Part shown: positions 1 through 7,735 of the stretch, in pieces
Layout of the letters: every line of letters starts with the position of its first letter
Position numbering within the stretch: position 1 is the stretch's first letter
Source of the DNA: Paracoccaceae bacterium
Lineage (GTDB): Bacteria; Pseudomonadota; Alphaproteobacteria; Rhodobacterales; Rhodobacteraceae
DNA length: 54,608 bases
Assembly (NCBI GenBank): GCA_026706985.1
Contig: JAPOXR010000028.1
Location: 1 to 54,608, forward strand
Direction: 5' to 3'
Translations under genes and position numbers: made by a program
Notes under the pieces: model-generated
Told to the model about the DNA's origin: nothing
The model's database searches: none
The model's input: the letters and a program-made list of their open reading frames with translations, nothing else

Positions 1-490
1 GCCCTTCAAGCCACTGAAACAAAACAACCTTGCGAATCAAACTGTCGAAGACGGGCTAGACTCAGGGTTTAGGGTTTCGGCGAGTGGCTGGAGGAGACAT
101 ATGGCACTTATCACACGCAGATAGGTCCTGAGCGGCGAGATCCACAGCAGGGAGATCGCGGTCGACCCGACGCGGGTCGCATCCCGGTGGCGGGGAGGAC
201 GGTGATGACTGAGGCGCTGGCCAGGGTGGGCGCGGGACCGCGCCGACAGGAGGTTGAGCGCCGCGCACCACTCGCTTGCCTGTTCGTCCATGGCCTGGGA
301 ACTGTGCGCCGGGGAGACCGAGGCACTGCGCGCTGGCACCGCGCTGTGGGTGCTCCCCCACGGCTGTCACGGGGCGTTCACCGGCACCGTTTCCGCGCTC
401 TGGCGGAAGAGGCCCTGCGCCAGATGAAGGGGAGGGGGCCATCCCGGAGATAAAAACCTACCGGATCAGCCCCGCTTCGGCGGGGACCGC
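1..490. other. Gene-free, GC-rich window start
   Basis: I see no convincing gene here. Open frames exist on both strands, but they are proline/arginine/glycine-rich, overlap one another and match nothing I recognise. The stretch from about 180 to 450 is visibly more GC-rich than the rest of the window, which itself favours long chance frames. A long plus-strand frame enters from this region and runs through the tRNA-Ser into pstS, but it is only an upstream extension of pstS. The segment could be decayed or foreign DNA, or a contig-edge artefact. Confidence 0.5.
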
Positions 491-580
491 TGGCGGAGAG
501 ACAGGGATTCGAACCCTGGGTGCCCGTAAAGGCACAACGGTTTTCGAGACCGCCCCGTTCGACCGCTCCGGCACCTCTCC
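491..580 (-). tRNA. tRNA-Ser(CGA)
   Basis: Read on the minus strand, the sequence starts GGAGAGGTGCCGGAG, typical of class II tRNA-Ser. It has the anticodon loop CTCGAAA (anticodon CGA), a long variable arm around GTGCCTTTACGGGCAC, a T-arm with GGTTCGAATCC, and an encoded 3' CCA. The 5' strand GGAGAGG pairs with CCTCTCC-type bases at the 3' end. The 90-nt length fits a serine tRNA with its extra arm. It reads UCG codons. It lies opposite in strand to the downstream pst genes, so it is an independent unit. Confidence 0.97.
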
Positions 581-650
581 GTTGGCCGGCAGAAATAACA
601 AAGTAATTCAAAACCGCAACTCGACAATTGAGAATCGAGATTTCACAATG

Positions 651-668
651 CTGTTACATGACCATCAC
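651..668 (+). promoter_or_regulatory. Possible Pho box upstream of pstS
   Basis: Two 7-nt blocks, CTGTTAC and CCATCAC, are spaced 11 nt apart start-to-start, as in PhoB boxes (consensus repeats near CTGTCAT). They lie about 70 nt upstream of the pstS start, a sensible place for PhoB activation under phosphate limitation. Both blocks are imperfect, so this is a weak call based on spacing, partial match and context only. Confidence 0.25.
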
Positions 669-737
669 AATGGCAACATATTGCTGGTGTATTTCTCCCG
701 CCGACGCCAGTCGGATATCCGGGTAATGGAGAACAGG

Positions 738-1781
738 ATGCGGAATATAATTCACTTCGGTGCGCTCGCCCTGACCATGTTTGCGATCGGCGGCGGAACG
801 GCATCGGCACGGGATCAGATTCGTATCGTCGGATCTTCGACAGTGTTTCCCTACACGCAATCGGTCGCTGAGCAGTTTTCGTGGATAACCGGTGCCCCGT
901 CACCGATCGTCGAGTCGACCGGAACCGGCGGCGGTATGAAGCTCTTCTGCGCCGGCATCGGCGAACAGCATCCTGACCTGACCGGTGCCTCAAGAGCGAT
1001 GAAAGCCTCAGAATATGCGCTGTGCCAGGCGAACGGCGTGAATGACATTTCCGAGGCGCTGTTCGGATATGACGGTCTCTCCATCGCGATTTCACGGCAA
1101 AGTGAATTTGCCTGGGACCTGTCGCTTTCCGATATCTTTTTGGCGCTGGCGGCCAAGGTGCCGGTAGACGGTGAATGGACGGACAACCCGTACGCGCTTT
1201 GGTCGGATGTCAGGCCGGGTCTGCCGGATGTGCGGATCCTCGCCTACGGGCCGCCACCGACCAGCGGAACCCGCGATGCCTTTGTTGAACTTGCCATGCA
1301 TGCCGGCTGCATTCGGCTCGACTGGGTCCGGGAGAGTGGATTCGATCAGGACAAATCCTGGGTCAATGAAAACTGCAGCCGCATGCGCCAGGACGGGCCC
1401 TATATTGAAGCCGGAGAGAATGACAATCTGATTGTCCAGCGTCTGCGGGCCGATATGAACGCGGTCGGGATCTTCGGATATTCATTCCTGTTTGAAAATC
1501 TGGACACGCTGCAACCGGTGATGGTTCACGGCATTGAACCGGATCCGGAAACAATCGCTGACCAATCCTATCCGATCTCACGACCGCTGTATTTCTATAC
1601 AAAGAACGCACATCGCGGCGTCATCCCCTACCTGCAGGAATTCATCGAGGAGTATGTTTCCGAGGAGGCATTGGCGGAAGACGGCTACCTCGCCGAACGC
1701 GGTCTGGTGGCGCTCCCCGACGCCCCGCGTGCGGAACTGCGCGAGACTGTCATCTCTGCCGGCACCATGCCGGTCCGTTGA
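738..1781 (+). CDS. pstS: Phosphate ABC transporter substrate-binding protein PstS
   Basis: This 347-aa periplasmic phosphate-binding protein feeds the PstCA permease encoded next to it. Residues 1 to about 23 form a signal peptide (basic MRNII, hydrophobic core, cleavage near TASA) with no lipobox, so the protein is probably soluble in the periplasm. The mature part opens with the family motif IVGSSTVFPY and later has STGTGGGMKLFC and PTSGTRDAF, typical phosphate-contact loops of the alphaproteobacterial PstS branch. I chose the ATG at 738 because GGAG at 728-731 gives a proper ribosome site; an in-frame ATG at 726 lacks one. The stop overlaps the pstC start (ATGA), indicating translational coupling. 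Identification as PstS is strong because of the adjacent pstC and pstA. Confidence 0.92.
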   Translation: MRNIIHFGALALTMFAIGGGTASARDQIRIVGSSTVFPYTQSVAEQFSWITGAPSPIVESTGTGGGMKLFCAGIGEQHPDLTGASRAMKASEYALCQANGVNDISEALFGYDGLSIAISRQSEFAWDLSLSDIFLALAAKVPVDGEWTDNPYALWSDVRPGLPDVRILAYGPPPTSGTRDAFVELAMHAGCIRLDWVRESGFDQDKSWVNENCSRMRQDGPYIEAGENDNLIVQRLRADMNAVGIFGYSFLFENLDTLQPVMVHGIEPDPETIADQSYPISRPLYFYTKNAHRGVIPYLQEFIEEYVSEEALAEDGYLAERGLVALPDAPRAELRETVISAGTMPVR

Positions 1782-3157
1782 TGACAATTGCGGCCTTTGT
1801 TCTGCTGCTGGCCATGGTGGCCAGCGCCTACGTTCTCAATTTCAGGGCTGCCGCCGCTATCCGGGCAGGCGGGACAAAGCTGCATTCAGTTGCTTTCTAC
1901 CACGGCTCCTTTGCCGCTCTTACCGTTGCCCTGCCTGTATTCTGCATGCTGATCTTCTGGCTGTTGCTGCAACGGCCGGTGGTGAATTTCATCACCATGA
2001 ACGGTCTCCCGGCGGAAATCCTGGCCGGATTGGGAACCGGCGAGCGGCAATTACTGCTTGCAGAAATCCAATCCGTTGCTTCGGGCCGCATATTCGGCGA
2101 GCCCGGGGCTGAAATTATCTCCGCCGGGGAGCGGATGAACAGCCTCAACCGGACCGCCGGCCTGCTCATGCTGCCGGCGGTCCTGGCAATCTCGGTAATC
2201 CTTGCGGCAGTGTCGCGCAGAACCGTCGGGGCAGGTTTCCGCGCCCGCCCGGCAACCGAAAAGATCACGCTTTCGGTCATGCTGTTCTGTGCTTTTGTCG
2301 CTGTCTTCACAACCGTCGGCATCATCGCTTCTTTGCTGGTTGAATCGATTCATTTCTTTTCCCTGGTCCCGCTTACAGAGTTCTTGTTCGGGATGAATTG
2401 GGAGCCGCAGATTCCGATGCGCGAGGATCAGGTTGCGGCCGAAGGCGCGTTCGGCTGGATTCCGGTGCTGGTGGGGACGCTGCTGATTATGCTGGTCGCA
2501 CTTGCTGTTGCCGTGCCGGTCGGGCTGCTGTCGGCGATTTACCTGCATGAGTTCGCCGCCGCACGCATCCGTGCCGTTGCCAAACCGGTTCTCGAGATTC
2601 TCGCCGGCGTGCCAACGGTCGTATACGGATTTTTCGCCATTCTGGTGATCGCGCCGGCATTGCGCAGTTTCGGCACCGCGCTCGGCCTCGATATCGCGCC
2701 CAACACCGCACTCGCCGCCGGTGGCGTCATGGGAATCATGCTCATCCCGTTTATTTCCTCCTTCGCCGATGACGCTCTCGGCGCTGTCCCGCGCCAACTG
2801 CGTGACGGCGCACTGGCACTCGGTGCGACCCGGGCCGAAACCATGTTGCAGGTGCTGTTTCCAGCGGCTCTGCCCGGCATAGCCGGCGGTATCCTGCTGG
2901 CTGTAAGCCGGGCGATAGGTGAGACCATGATCGTGGTCATGGCGGCGGGTCTGATTGCCAAACTCACCTTCAATCCACTGGACAGCGTGACCACGGTCAC
3001 TGTCCAGATCATGACATTGCTGATCGGCGACACCTCATTCGACAATCCGAAGACACTCGCCGCCTTCGCGCTCGGGTTGATGCTGTTCCTGGTGACACTC
3101 TGCATCAATGTGGCAGCGCTCCGCATTGTCCGGAAATACCGGGAAGTCTATGAATAA
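1781..3157 (+). CDS. pstC: Phosphate ABC transporter permease PstC
   Basis: This is an inner-membrane permease subunit of the high-affinity phosphate importer, 458 aa from the ATG overlapping the pstS stop. The N-terminal half has several hydrophobic segments and a polar insert (about residues 60-120), making it longer than the roughly 320-aa E. coli PstC, as is common in alphaproteobacteria. The C-terminal half is the binding-protein-dependent transport domain. It contains GVPTVVYGFFAI and the cytoplasmic EAA loop DGALALGATRAETMLQVLFP, where the ATPase docks. The gene overlaps pstA by 8 nt. A TTG at 1778 is an alternative start. Confidence 0.93.
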   Translation: MTIAAFVLLLAMVASAYVLNFRAAAAIRAGGTKLHSVAFYHGSFAALTVALPVFCMLIFWLLLQRPVVNFITMNGLPAEILAGLGTGERQLLLAEIQSVASGRIFGEPGAEIISAGERMNSLNRTAGLLMLPAVLAISVILAAVSRRTVGAGFRARPATEKITLSVMLFCAFVAVFTTVGIIASLLVESIHFFSLVPLTEFLFGMNWEPQIPMREDQVAAEGAFGWIPVLVGTLLIMLVALAVAVPVGLLSAIYLHEFAAARIRAVAKPVLEILAGVPTVVYGFFAILVIAPALRSFGTALGLDIAPNTALAAGGVMGIMLIPFISSFADDALGAVPRQLRDGALALGATRAETMLQVLFPAALPGIAGGILLAVSRAIGETMIVVMAAGLIAKLTFNPLDSVTTVTVQIMTLLIGDTSFDNPKTLAAFALGLMLFLVTLCINVAALRIVRKYREVYE

Positions 3158-4430
3158 CAGTTCACATTCACCGGTAATCGGCAGCGCTCCGGCAGCGCTT
3201 CGGCTGCGGCAGCGCAAACGGAACCAACTCCTGCTGCAGGGCTTCGGAGCCTCGGCAATTCTGCTCGCCTTTGTGATGCTGCTGATTCTCGTCGGCTCAT
3301 TGCTGTATTCGGGTTACCGGGCTTTCACGCAGACACATGTCGAAATCAGTGTCCATATTGATCCGGAGATTATCGATGCGGAAAAGCTGCCGCGCGGAAA
3401 TTTCCGCAGATTACTGCAGAACTCCCTGGTTGCGGAATTCCCCGATGCCGGCTCGGCAAAGGACAAGAAACAGCTGCTTCAGATCCTGAGCGCGAGTGCC
3501 CAATTTGAACTGAGGGATCTGATACTCAGTGATCTCTTGGTGATCGGGCAGACGGTTCAACTGAGGGTCCCGGTCAGCGACCCGTATGACCAGTTGAACA
3601 AGGGACAGATCGACCGGGAGACACCGGAGCAGCACCGCAGGCTCAATGACCGGCAGATTGACTGGTTCGACCAGTTGCGGAGAGGCGGTGCCGTCAGCGC
3701 ACCTCTGAATACGGCTTTATTCACCAATCCCGACAGCAGGTTTCCTGAGATCGCCGGGCTCAAAGGTGCACTGATCGGTTCCTTCTGGGCTTTGCTGGTT
3801 TGTTTCCTGCTGTCCTTTCCGGTCGGCATCGGGGCGGCAATCTATCTGGAGGAATTCGCCCCGAGAAACCGGTTCAGTGATTTCATCGAGGTCAATATCA
3901 ACAATCTCGCCGCGGTTCCCTCGGTGGTATTCGGATTGCTGGCACTCGCGGTGTTCATCGGCTGGTTCGGGCTTCCGCGCTCCACACCGCTGGTCGGAGG
4001 CATGACCCTGGCACTGATGACCATGCCGACAGTGATCATTGCCACCCGGGCGGCATTGAAAAGCATCCCCGGAAGTATACGCGAGGCGGCGCTTGCCATC
4101 GGCGCCTCGAAACAGCAGGTGGTTTTCGGGCATGTCCTGCCACTGGCAATGCCCGGCATTCTGACCGGAACCATTATCGGGCTGGCGCAGGCACTCGGGG
4201 AAACCGCGCCATTGCTGTTGATCGGAATGAACGCCTTCATAACCTCCGCACCGGCGGGACCTCTTGACAGTTCAACCGCATTGCCGACACAGATTTTCAT
4301 CTGGGCCGACAGTCCCGAACGCGGTTTTGTCTCCCGTACCTCCGCGGCAATTCTCGTCCTGCTCGGCTTTCTCATCGCCATGAACAGCCTGGCGATATTT
4401 CTGCGCAGTCGATTTGAACGAAAGTGGTAG
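3150..4430 (+). CDS. pstA: Phosphate ABC transporter permease PstA
   Basis: This is the second permease half, 426 aa from ATG 3150, inside the last codons of pstC. A hydrophobic segment near residues 30-55 is followed by a charged periplasmic stretch (about 60-200) not present in short PstA proteins. Then comes the permease domain with AAVPSVVFGLLALAVF and the EAA motif REAALAIGASKQQVVFGHVL. The next gene is an EEP-family protein rather than the ATPase pstB, and there is no phoU in the window. The transporter therefore needs an ATPase encoded elsewhere, or the operon was split. Confidence 0.93.
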   Translation: MNNSSHSPVIGSAPAALRLRQRKRNQLLLQGFGASAILLAFVMLLILVGSLLYSGYRAFTQTHVEISVHIDPEIIDAEKLPRGNFRRLLQNSLVAEFPDAGSAKDKKQLLQILSASAQFELRDLILSDLLVIGQTVQLRVPVSDPYDQLNKGQIDRETPEQHRRLNDRQIDWFDQLRRGGAVSAPLNTALFTNPDSRFPEIAGLKGALIGSFWALLVCFLLSFPVGIGAAIYLEEFAPRNRFSDFIEVNINNLAAVPSVVFGLLALAVFIGWFGLPRSTPLVGGMTLALMTMPTVIIATRAALKSIPGSIREAALAIGASKQQVVFGHVLPLAMPGILTGTIIGLAQALGETAPLLLIGMNAFITSAPAGPLDSSTALPTQIFIWADSPERGFVSRTSAAILVLLGFLIAMNSLAIFLRSRFERKW

Positions 4431-4542
4431 ACGCGGTTCCCCGCATAGGAATTACAGTGTACAGGCTCAGCATCGGAGACGTTTTTTTGCCGGCAACCAC
4501 CTCAGCGCCAAACCAGCCTGACTGATAGGGCCACCGGAACGC

Positions 4543-5379
4543 ATGCTTGTACTTTCCTGGAATGTAAATTGCCGCAATCCCGGCGACCAAATAGCGAGAA
4601 TTCAATCCGAAAATCCGGATATCGTCACCTTGCAGGAAGTCACGCTCAGAAGGACCGATGCATGGCTCCGGCACCTTGAGGAGATTGGCCTTCCGCATAC
4701 CTGCACAAGCAGCCATCACGGCCAGGACAAGAAGCACCAATGTGTCATCGCCAGCCGTTTCCCGGTCGCCGCCGCAGATACCGCCTGGCGCGATTGCGCG
4801 CCATACCCCGAAGCGCTGGGACGGGCCATCATTTCCCTCCCTGACAATGAGAGACTCGATTTGTTCACCGCACACGTGCCTGATGGTGCTTCACATGGTT
4901 GGAAGAAAATCGACACGTTCCATGTTCTGGCAGCGCAGCTTCGCCAAGCCGGTGACACCGCCCGCATTCTCACAGGTGATTTCAATGAGCCGAAGCGGTT
5001 CCGGCAATCCGGCCAAGTGGTGCCCTGGGGCGAGGAGCCGTTCCAGCAATGTGGACGATCCGGAAAGCTGAGGACGACTGGCATTGGCCCCCATCGCGAC
5101 GCTGGCCCACGCCCCATTACCGAGTGGACGAATGGTGTCCTCTCCGTACTCGGTGGCCCGGCACATCACGGGCTTCGGAACGCCTATGCTGACCTCCACA
5201 ATCTCACGCCCGGCCCAATCTCCCTGTATGTCAGAGGCGTTCCCCGGTGCTACGACCACATTTTCGTTTCTAGACATTTCACCGTTCTCGAATGCGGTTA
5301 TCGCGAAGAATGGATTGCCGAGCGCCTGAGTGATCACGCGCCGGTCATCACGAAACTTTCTGTCCGCAACACTTCATGA
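4543..5379 (+). CDS. Endonuclease/exonuclease/phosphatase family protein
   Basis: This 278-aa protein has the EEP (exonuclease III/DNase I-like) fold motifs in order: LSWNVNCRN at the N-terminus, PDIVTLQEV with the metal-binding Glu near residue 31, TGDFNEP around residue 147, and SDHAPVIT near the C-terminus with the catalytic Asp-His pair. These are Mg-dependent phosphodiesterases acting on nucleic acids, nucleotides or phospholipid headgroups; the substrate cannot be told from sequence. There is no signal peptide, so it is probably cytoplasmic. It starts 112 nt after pstA on the same strand. Its length (about 250-300 aa) is normal for the family. The function assignment is limited to fold and chemistry. 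Confidence 0.8.
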   Translation: MLVLSWNVNCRNPGDQIARIQSENPDIVTLQEVTLRRTDAWLRHLEEIGLPHTCTSSHHGQDKKHQCVIASRFPVAAADTAWRDCAPYPEALGRAIISLPDNERLDLFTAHVPDGASHGWKKIDTFHVLAAQLRQAGDTARILTGDFNEPKRFRQSGQVVPWGEEPFQQCGRSGKLRTTGIGPHRDAGPRPITEWTNGVLSVLGGPAHHGLRNAYADLHNLTPGPISLYVRGVPRCYDHIFVSRHFTVLECGYREEWIAERLSDHAPVITKLSVRNTS

Positions 5380-5418
5380 AGCCGGATTGACAGCCGTTAC
5401 AGCAAGTCTGCCGGCTTC
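5378..5418 (+). repeat. Inverted repeat after the EEP gene
   Basis: GAAGCCGG at 5378-5385 is complementary to CCGGCTTC at 5411-5418, with a 25-nt loop. It begins at the stop codon of the EEP gene. No T-run follows, so it is not a standard intrinsic terminator. It could be an mRNA 3'-end stabilising hairpin or a chance repeat. Confidence 0.3.
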
Positions 5419-5617
5419 CCGAAACTGGTGCGTGTGAACAGGACAGCCGCGCAAATTGCGCTCACTTTGAAATGCATAGGACAAACGGAATTCACTGCCG
5501 TCCCCGCTAGTCAACCGCAGGACCGCGCCGCAGGCGAATCAACGCAACCGAAAATCGGCCCGCAATGCCGGAACCAGCCGGCACAGCCGATTTGATCGGC
5601 GATCGGAAGTAAAGACA

Positions 5618-5655
5618 ATACGTCATTGACGTATAGGCCACTGGTATATAACCAG
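5618..5655 (+). promoter_or_regulatory. Palindromic operator and promoter of the toxin-antitoxin locus
   Basis: A perfect 17-nt palindrome (ATACGTCA, T, TGACGTAT) at 5618-5634 overlaps TTGACG, a near-consensus -35 element. A second palindrome CTGGT-ATATA-ACCAG at 5641-5655 covers the AT-rich -10 region (TATAAC at 5647-5652, spacer 15). The ribosome site AGGA at 5654-5657 leads to ATG 5663. Type II antitoxins with an HTH normally bind such palindromes over their own promoter, so this is probably the autoregulatory operator for the antitoxin encoded at 6000. Confidence 0.6.
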
Positions 5656-5662
5656 GAATCAC

Positions 5663-6003
5663 ATGAAACGATTGCAGACTGCCGCTGGAATTTCCTGAAT
5701 TCCAGCGGCAGGCGAAATCAAGGATGACCGATGACGAACCCGACAGCGCCATTTTGTCATCGCTTTCAACCCGGAAAGAGGGACGAGCCTTGGCGGCGGT
5801 TTGCGGAAAATCCGCATTGCGCGTGCGGGTGGCGGAAAGAGAGGTGGATTCCGGGTGTTTTATATTTGGGGGGACAAATTTGCCGATCTTTAGTGACCGT
5901 CTTTGCCAAGAATGAGAGGGCAGACCTCACAAAGACGGAGCAGTCAGCAGCTGTTGAGCTAAGCAGGAAAATCATCGCTAAATGTAAAGGGGAGAAATTG
6001 TGA
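5663..6003 (+). pseudogene. RelE/HigB-type toxin, broken by frameshifts
   Basis: The toxin sequence can be pieced together only by changing frame. It starts at ATG 5663 (MKRLQT, with ribosome site AGGA). The next frame (about 5691-5766) gives FPEFQRQAK and DDEPDSAILSSLS. A third (about 5765-5896) gives NPERGTSLGGGLRKIRIARA and GGGKRGGFRVFYIWGDKFADL. A fourth (about 5893-6000) gives LVTVFAKNERADLT and ends on a TGA overlapping the antitoxin start. These blocks match, in order, the conserved core of RelE/ParE-superfamily mRNA interferase toxins that pair with NadS-like antitoxins (NPE-G, GLRK-R, GKRGGFRV-Y, FAKNE-ADL). At least three frame changes in about 340 nt mean no functional toxin is made. 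A sequencing error in one homopolymer could explain one shift but hardly all. Confidence 0.8.
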
Positions 6004-6287
6004 GTGCGCACAAAAGTATCATGGCCGGTCTGGAAGAGACTTTCGAGTATGTATCCGGAACAACAGACGGCACCATGATTCATGAAATCGAGATCCCGGA
6101 ATTCGATGTTGCTAAAATCCGTCAGAATACCGGTCTTTCGCAAAGTGAGTTCGCCAAGAGCATCGGCGTCGCCAAAGGAACGCTGGTGAACTGGGAACAT
6201 GGCCGTCGACACCCGACAGGTCCAGCCCAGGTGCTTCTGGCTTTAATCTCGAAGAACCCTGCTGTGGTTCAGGAAGTTCTTGGTTAA
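6000..6287 (+). CDS. HTH-type antitoxin (NadS/HigA-like)
   Basis: This 95-aa protein starts at GTG 6000, which overlaps the toxin stop (GTGA) and is preceded by a good ribosome site (GGGGAG). The C-terminal half is a Cro/C1-type helix-turn-helix, with IRQNTGLSQSEFAKSIGV followed by GTLVNWEHGRRHPTGPAQ. This is the signature of NadS-family antitoxins that partner RelE-type toxins. The N-terminal part would be the toxin-neutralising segment. The protein is full length although its toxin is a pseudogene, so it may persist as a small DNA-binding repressor of its own promoter. The overlap and order (toxin first) fit HigBA-like loci. Confidence 0.85.
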   Translation: MSAHKSIMAGLEETFEYVSGTTDGTMIHEIEIPEFDVAKIRQNTGLSQSEFAKSIGVAKGTLVNWEHGRRHPTGPAQVLLALISKNPAVVQEVLG

Positions 6288-6958
6288 ATTCGATATAGCC
6301 TGTGAATTTTAATTGGAATTGACTTCGTCGAGCAACACCCGCACTCCGCACTGCGGACCCTCGCGGGCAGGCCAGCCCGCCCCGGTGTGGATGACCGGCT
6401 GTACGGGGTTGGCTGGAGCGGTGTGACGGAAAGGGACCGGCAGTTGAATCTGGATTATGACCTCAGCCGGCAGAGCCCGGAGATATGGAAATCCCCGTAT
6501 CCTCTTGCCGCTCGGGACCCGGAGCTGGACAACTCGAGGGGCGGGATCACAGGCAGCGTTGAATGGCGGGCCGGATCGTATCCCGGTACAAGACGGGACC
6601 TGCCGTCCGGTATGGTTACGGATGAGTCCGTCGGTCACCTGGTCCATCAGGGAGCGTCGCGGGAGGATGATTGAGGCAGGGTCTCCGGCCTGGTTCCGGA
6701 GCTTTCCGGTGGAGCGGGGAGAGCCCGCTCCGGAGCCGGAGATCAGAACACCGCCGCCACGGGGCCCGTCCGGAGGACCGTCACCTGGAGGCCGGTGACA
6801 TGGCGTTATGTGCGGCGGGTGGAGTGTCGAAGCTGTCGCGGATTTAGGATCAGTGCACACCCTTGACAATTCCGCTCACAGCGGCAATAGACTGCCGGTT
6901 TGGCTGATTTGCCGGGTATCGGGCAGCGCGGCCTGATGATTCACGGAATGGAATTGAG
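6288..6958. other. Gene-free stretch before rplU
   Basis: No gene is supported in these 670 nt. The longest frames (one on the minus strand, two on the plus strand) overlap one another, have no ribosome sites and match no family I know. A GC-rich hairpin lies at 6705-6740. The last 100 nt presumably contain the promoter of the ribosomal protein operon. The segment may be remnant mobile or decayed DNA associated with the neighbouring toxin-antitoxin locus. Confidence 0.5.
6705..6740. repeat. GC-rich hairpin
   Basis: GGAGCGGG at 6711-6718 pairs perfectly with CCCGCTCC at 6724-6731 around a 5-nt loop. An outer pair TCCGG/CCGGA (6705-6709 and 6736-6740) extends it with internal mismatches. No T-run follows. 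Its role is unknown. Confidence 0.45.
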
Positions 6959-6961
6959 ATG

Positions 6962-7396
6962 ATGGCCAAAGAGAGCACAGCGAAAACCGATTCCAAAAAG
7001 ACAGCTCTCCCTGAAGAGGATGCGGCAGCTGTCGCCGGCACCGCCGGAGCCTGGGCGGTCATGCGATATGAGGGCAAGCAATATGTGGCCAGGGAAGGAA
7101 ACATCGTTGATCTTCCCTCGCCGCGGAACTTCGAGTCTGATGCCATTGAAGTCGGTGATATTTTGATGGCGGGTGGCAAAAAGACCATTTTCGGAACACC
7201 GTTAATTGCCGGCGCGACGGTGCGCCTGCGCCCGGTCTCTCCGGTCACATCAGAACGCGGAATCAATTTCAAACGCCGGCGCAGAAAAAACACTTCGAAA
7301 CGCACCAAGGGATTTCGCATCAACAGCATCAGGTGCGAAGTGGAAGCGATCCATATCCCTGGCAAAGGCAGAAAAAAGGCGGCGGCAACCGCCTGA
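6962..7396 (+). CDS. rplU: 50S ribosomal protein L21 (bL21)
   Basis: This 144-aa protein has the L21 core, with an N-terminal extension of about 35 residues before AWAVMRYEGKQYVAREGNIV. That segment is the counterpart of the usual AVIKTGGKQY start. DILMAGGKKTIFGTPLIAGA and the basic KRRRRKNTSKRTKGFRINS near the C-terminus match the KRRK/GHRQ region of the family. The protein is longer and more divergent than the roughly 103-aa E. coli L21, but extensions are common in alphaproteobacteria. Identity is secured by rpmA and obg immediately downstream, the classic rplU-rpmA-obg order. An adjacent ATG at 6959 is an equivalent start. Confidence 0.9.
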   Translation: MAKESTAKTDSKKTALPEEDAAAVAGTAGAWAVMRYEGKQYVAREGNIVDLPSPRNFESDAIEVGDILMAGGKKTIFGTPLIAGATVRLRPVSPVTSERGINFKRRRRKNTSKRTKGFRINSIRCEVEAIHIPGKGRKKAAATA

Positions 7397-7417
7397 ATGG
7401 CAGCTGGAGGCAACTGA

Positions 7418-7687
7418 ATGGCTCACAAAAAGGCAGGCGGCTCGTCACGTAACGGCCGCGATTCAGCCGGGCGCCGGTTGGGGTTGAAGAAATCCGGCGG
7501 TCAGCTGGTTCAGCCCGGAAACATCATCGTCCGTCAGCGCGGCAACCGGTTCTGGCCGGGTGAGGGAACGGGCATCGGAAAAGATCACACGATTTTTGCC
7601 GTGACCGAAGGCCGGGTGGCATTTTCGAAAGGATTTAAGCGGCGGAATTTTGTTTCTGTCCAGCCACTGCTTGAAGCGGCGGAATAA
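7418..7687 (+). CDS. rpmA: 50S ribosomal protein L27 (bL27)
   Basis: At 89 aa this is exactly the usual length. The N-terminus [16 protein letters not shown] is the universally conserved tail that reaches toward the peptidyl transferase centre. [21 protein letters not shown] and [13 protein letters not shown] follow as in other L27 proteins. It lies 21 nt after rplU and 48 nt before obg on the same strand, so all three are probably co-transcribed. There is no N-terminal cleavage extension of the firmicute type. Confidence 0.97.
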   Translation: MAHKKAGGSSRNGRDSAGRRLGLKKSGGQLVQPGNIIVRQRGNRFWPGEGTGIGKDHTIFAVTEGRVAFSKGFKRRNFVSVQPLLEAAE

Positions 7688-7735
7688 TCCGAATCCACCC
7701 CGACCACTTTCGCGGCGGCAAGCTGCGAAACCTCA

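Noticed and set aside
276-737. Upstream extension of the pstS reading frame through the tRNA-Ser
   Set aside because: The frame is open only by chance. It would read across a tRNA gene on the other strand and place the signal peptide in the middle of the protein. ATG 738 has a proper ribosome site.
2051-2797. 248-codon open frame antisense to pstC
   Set aside because: It lies fully opposite a well-supported gene, has no ribosome site, and its composition (many Arg, Asp, Gln, His) is typical of an antisense shadow.
5378-5418. Intrinsic terminator after the EEP gene
   Set aside because: The 25-nt loop is long and no T-run follows; kept only as an inverted repeat.
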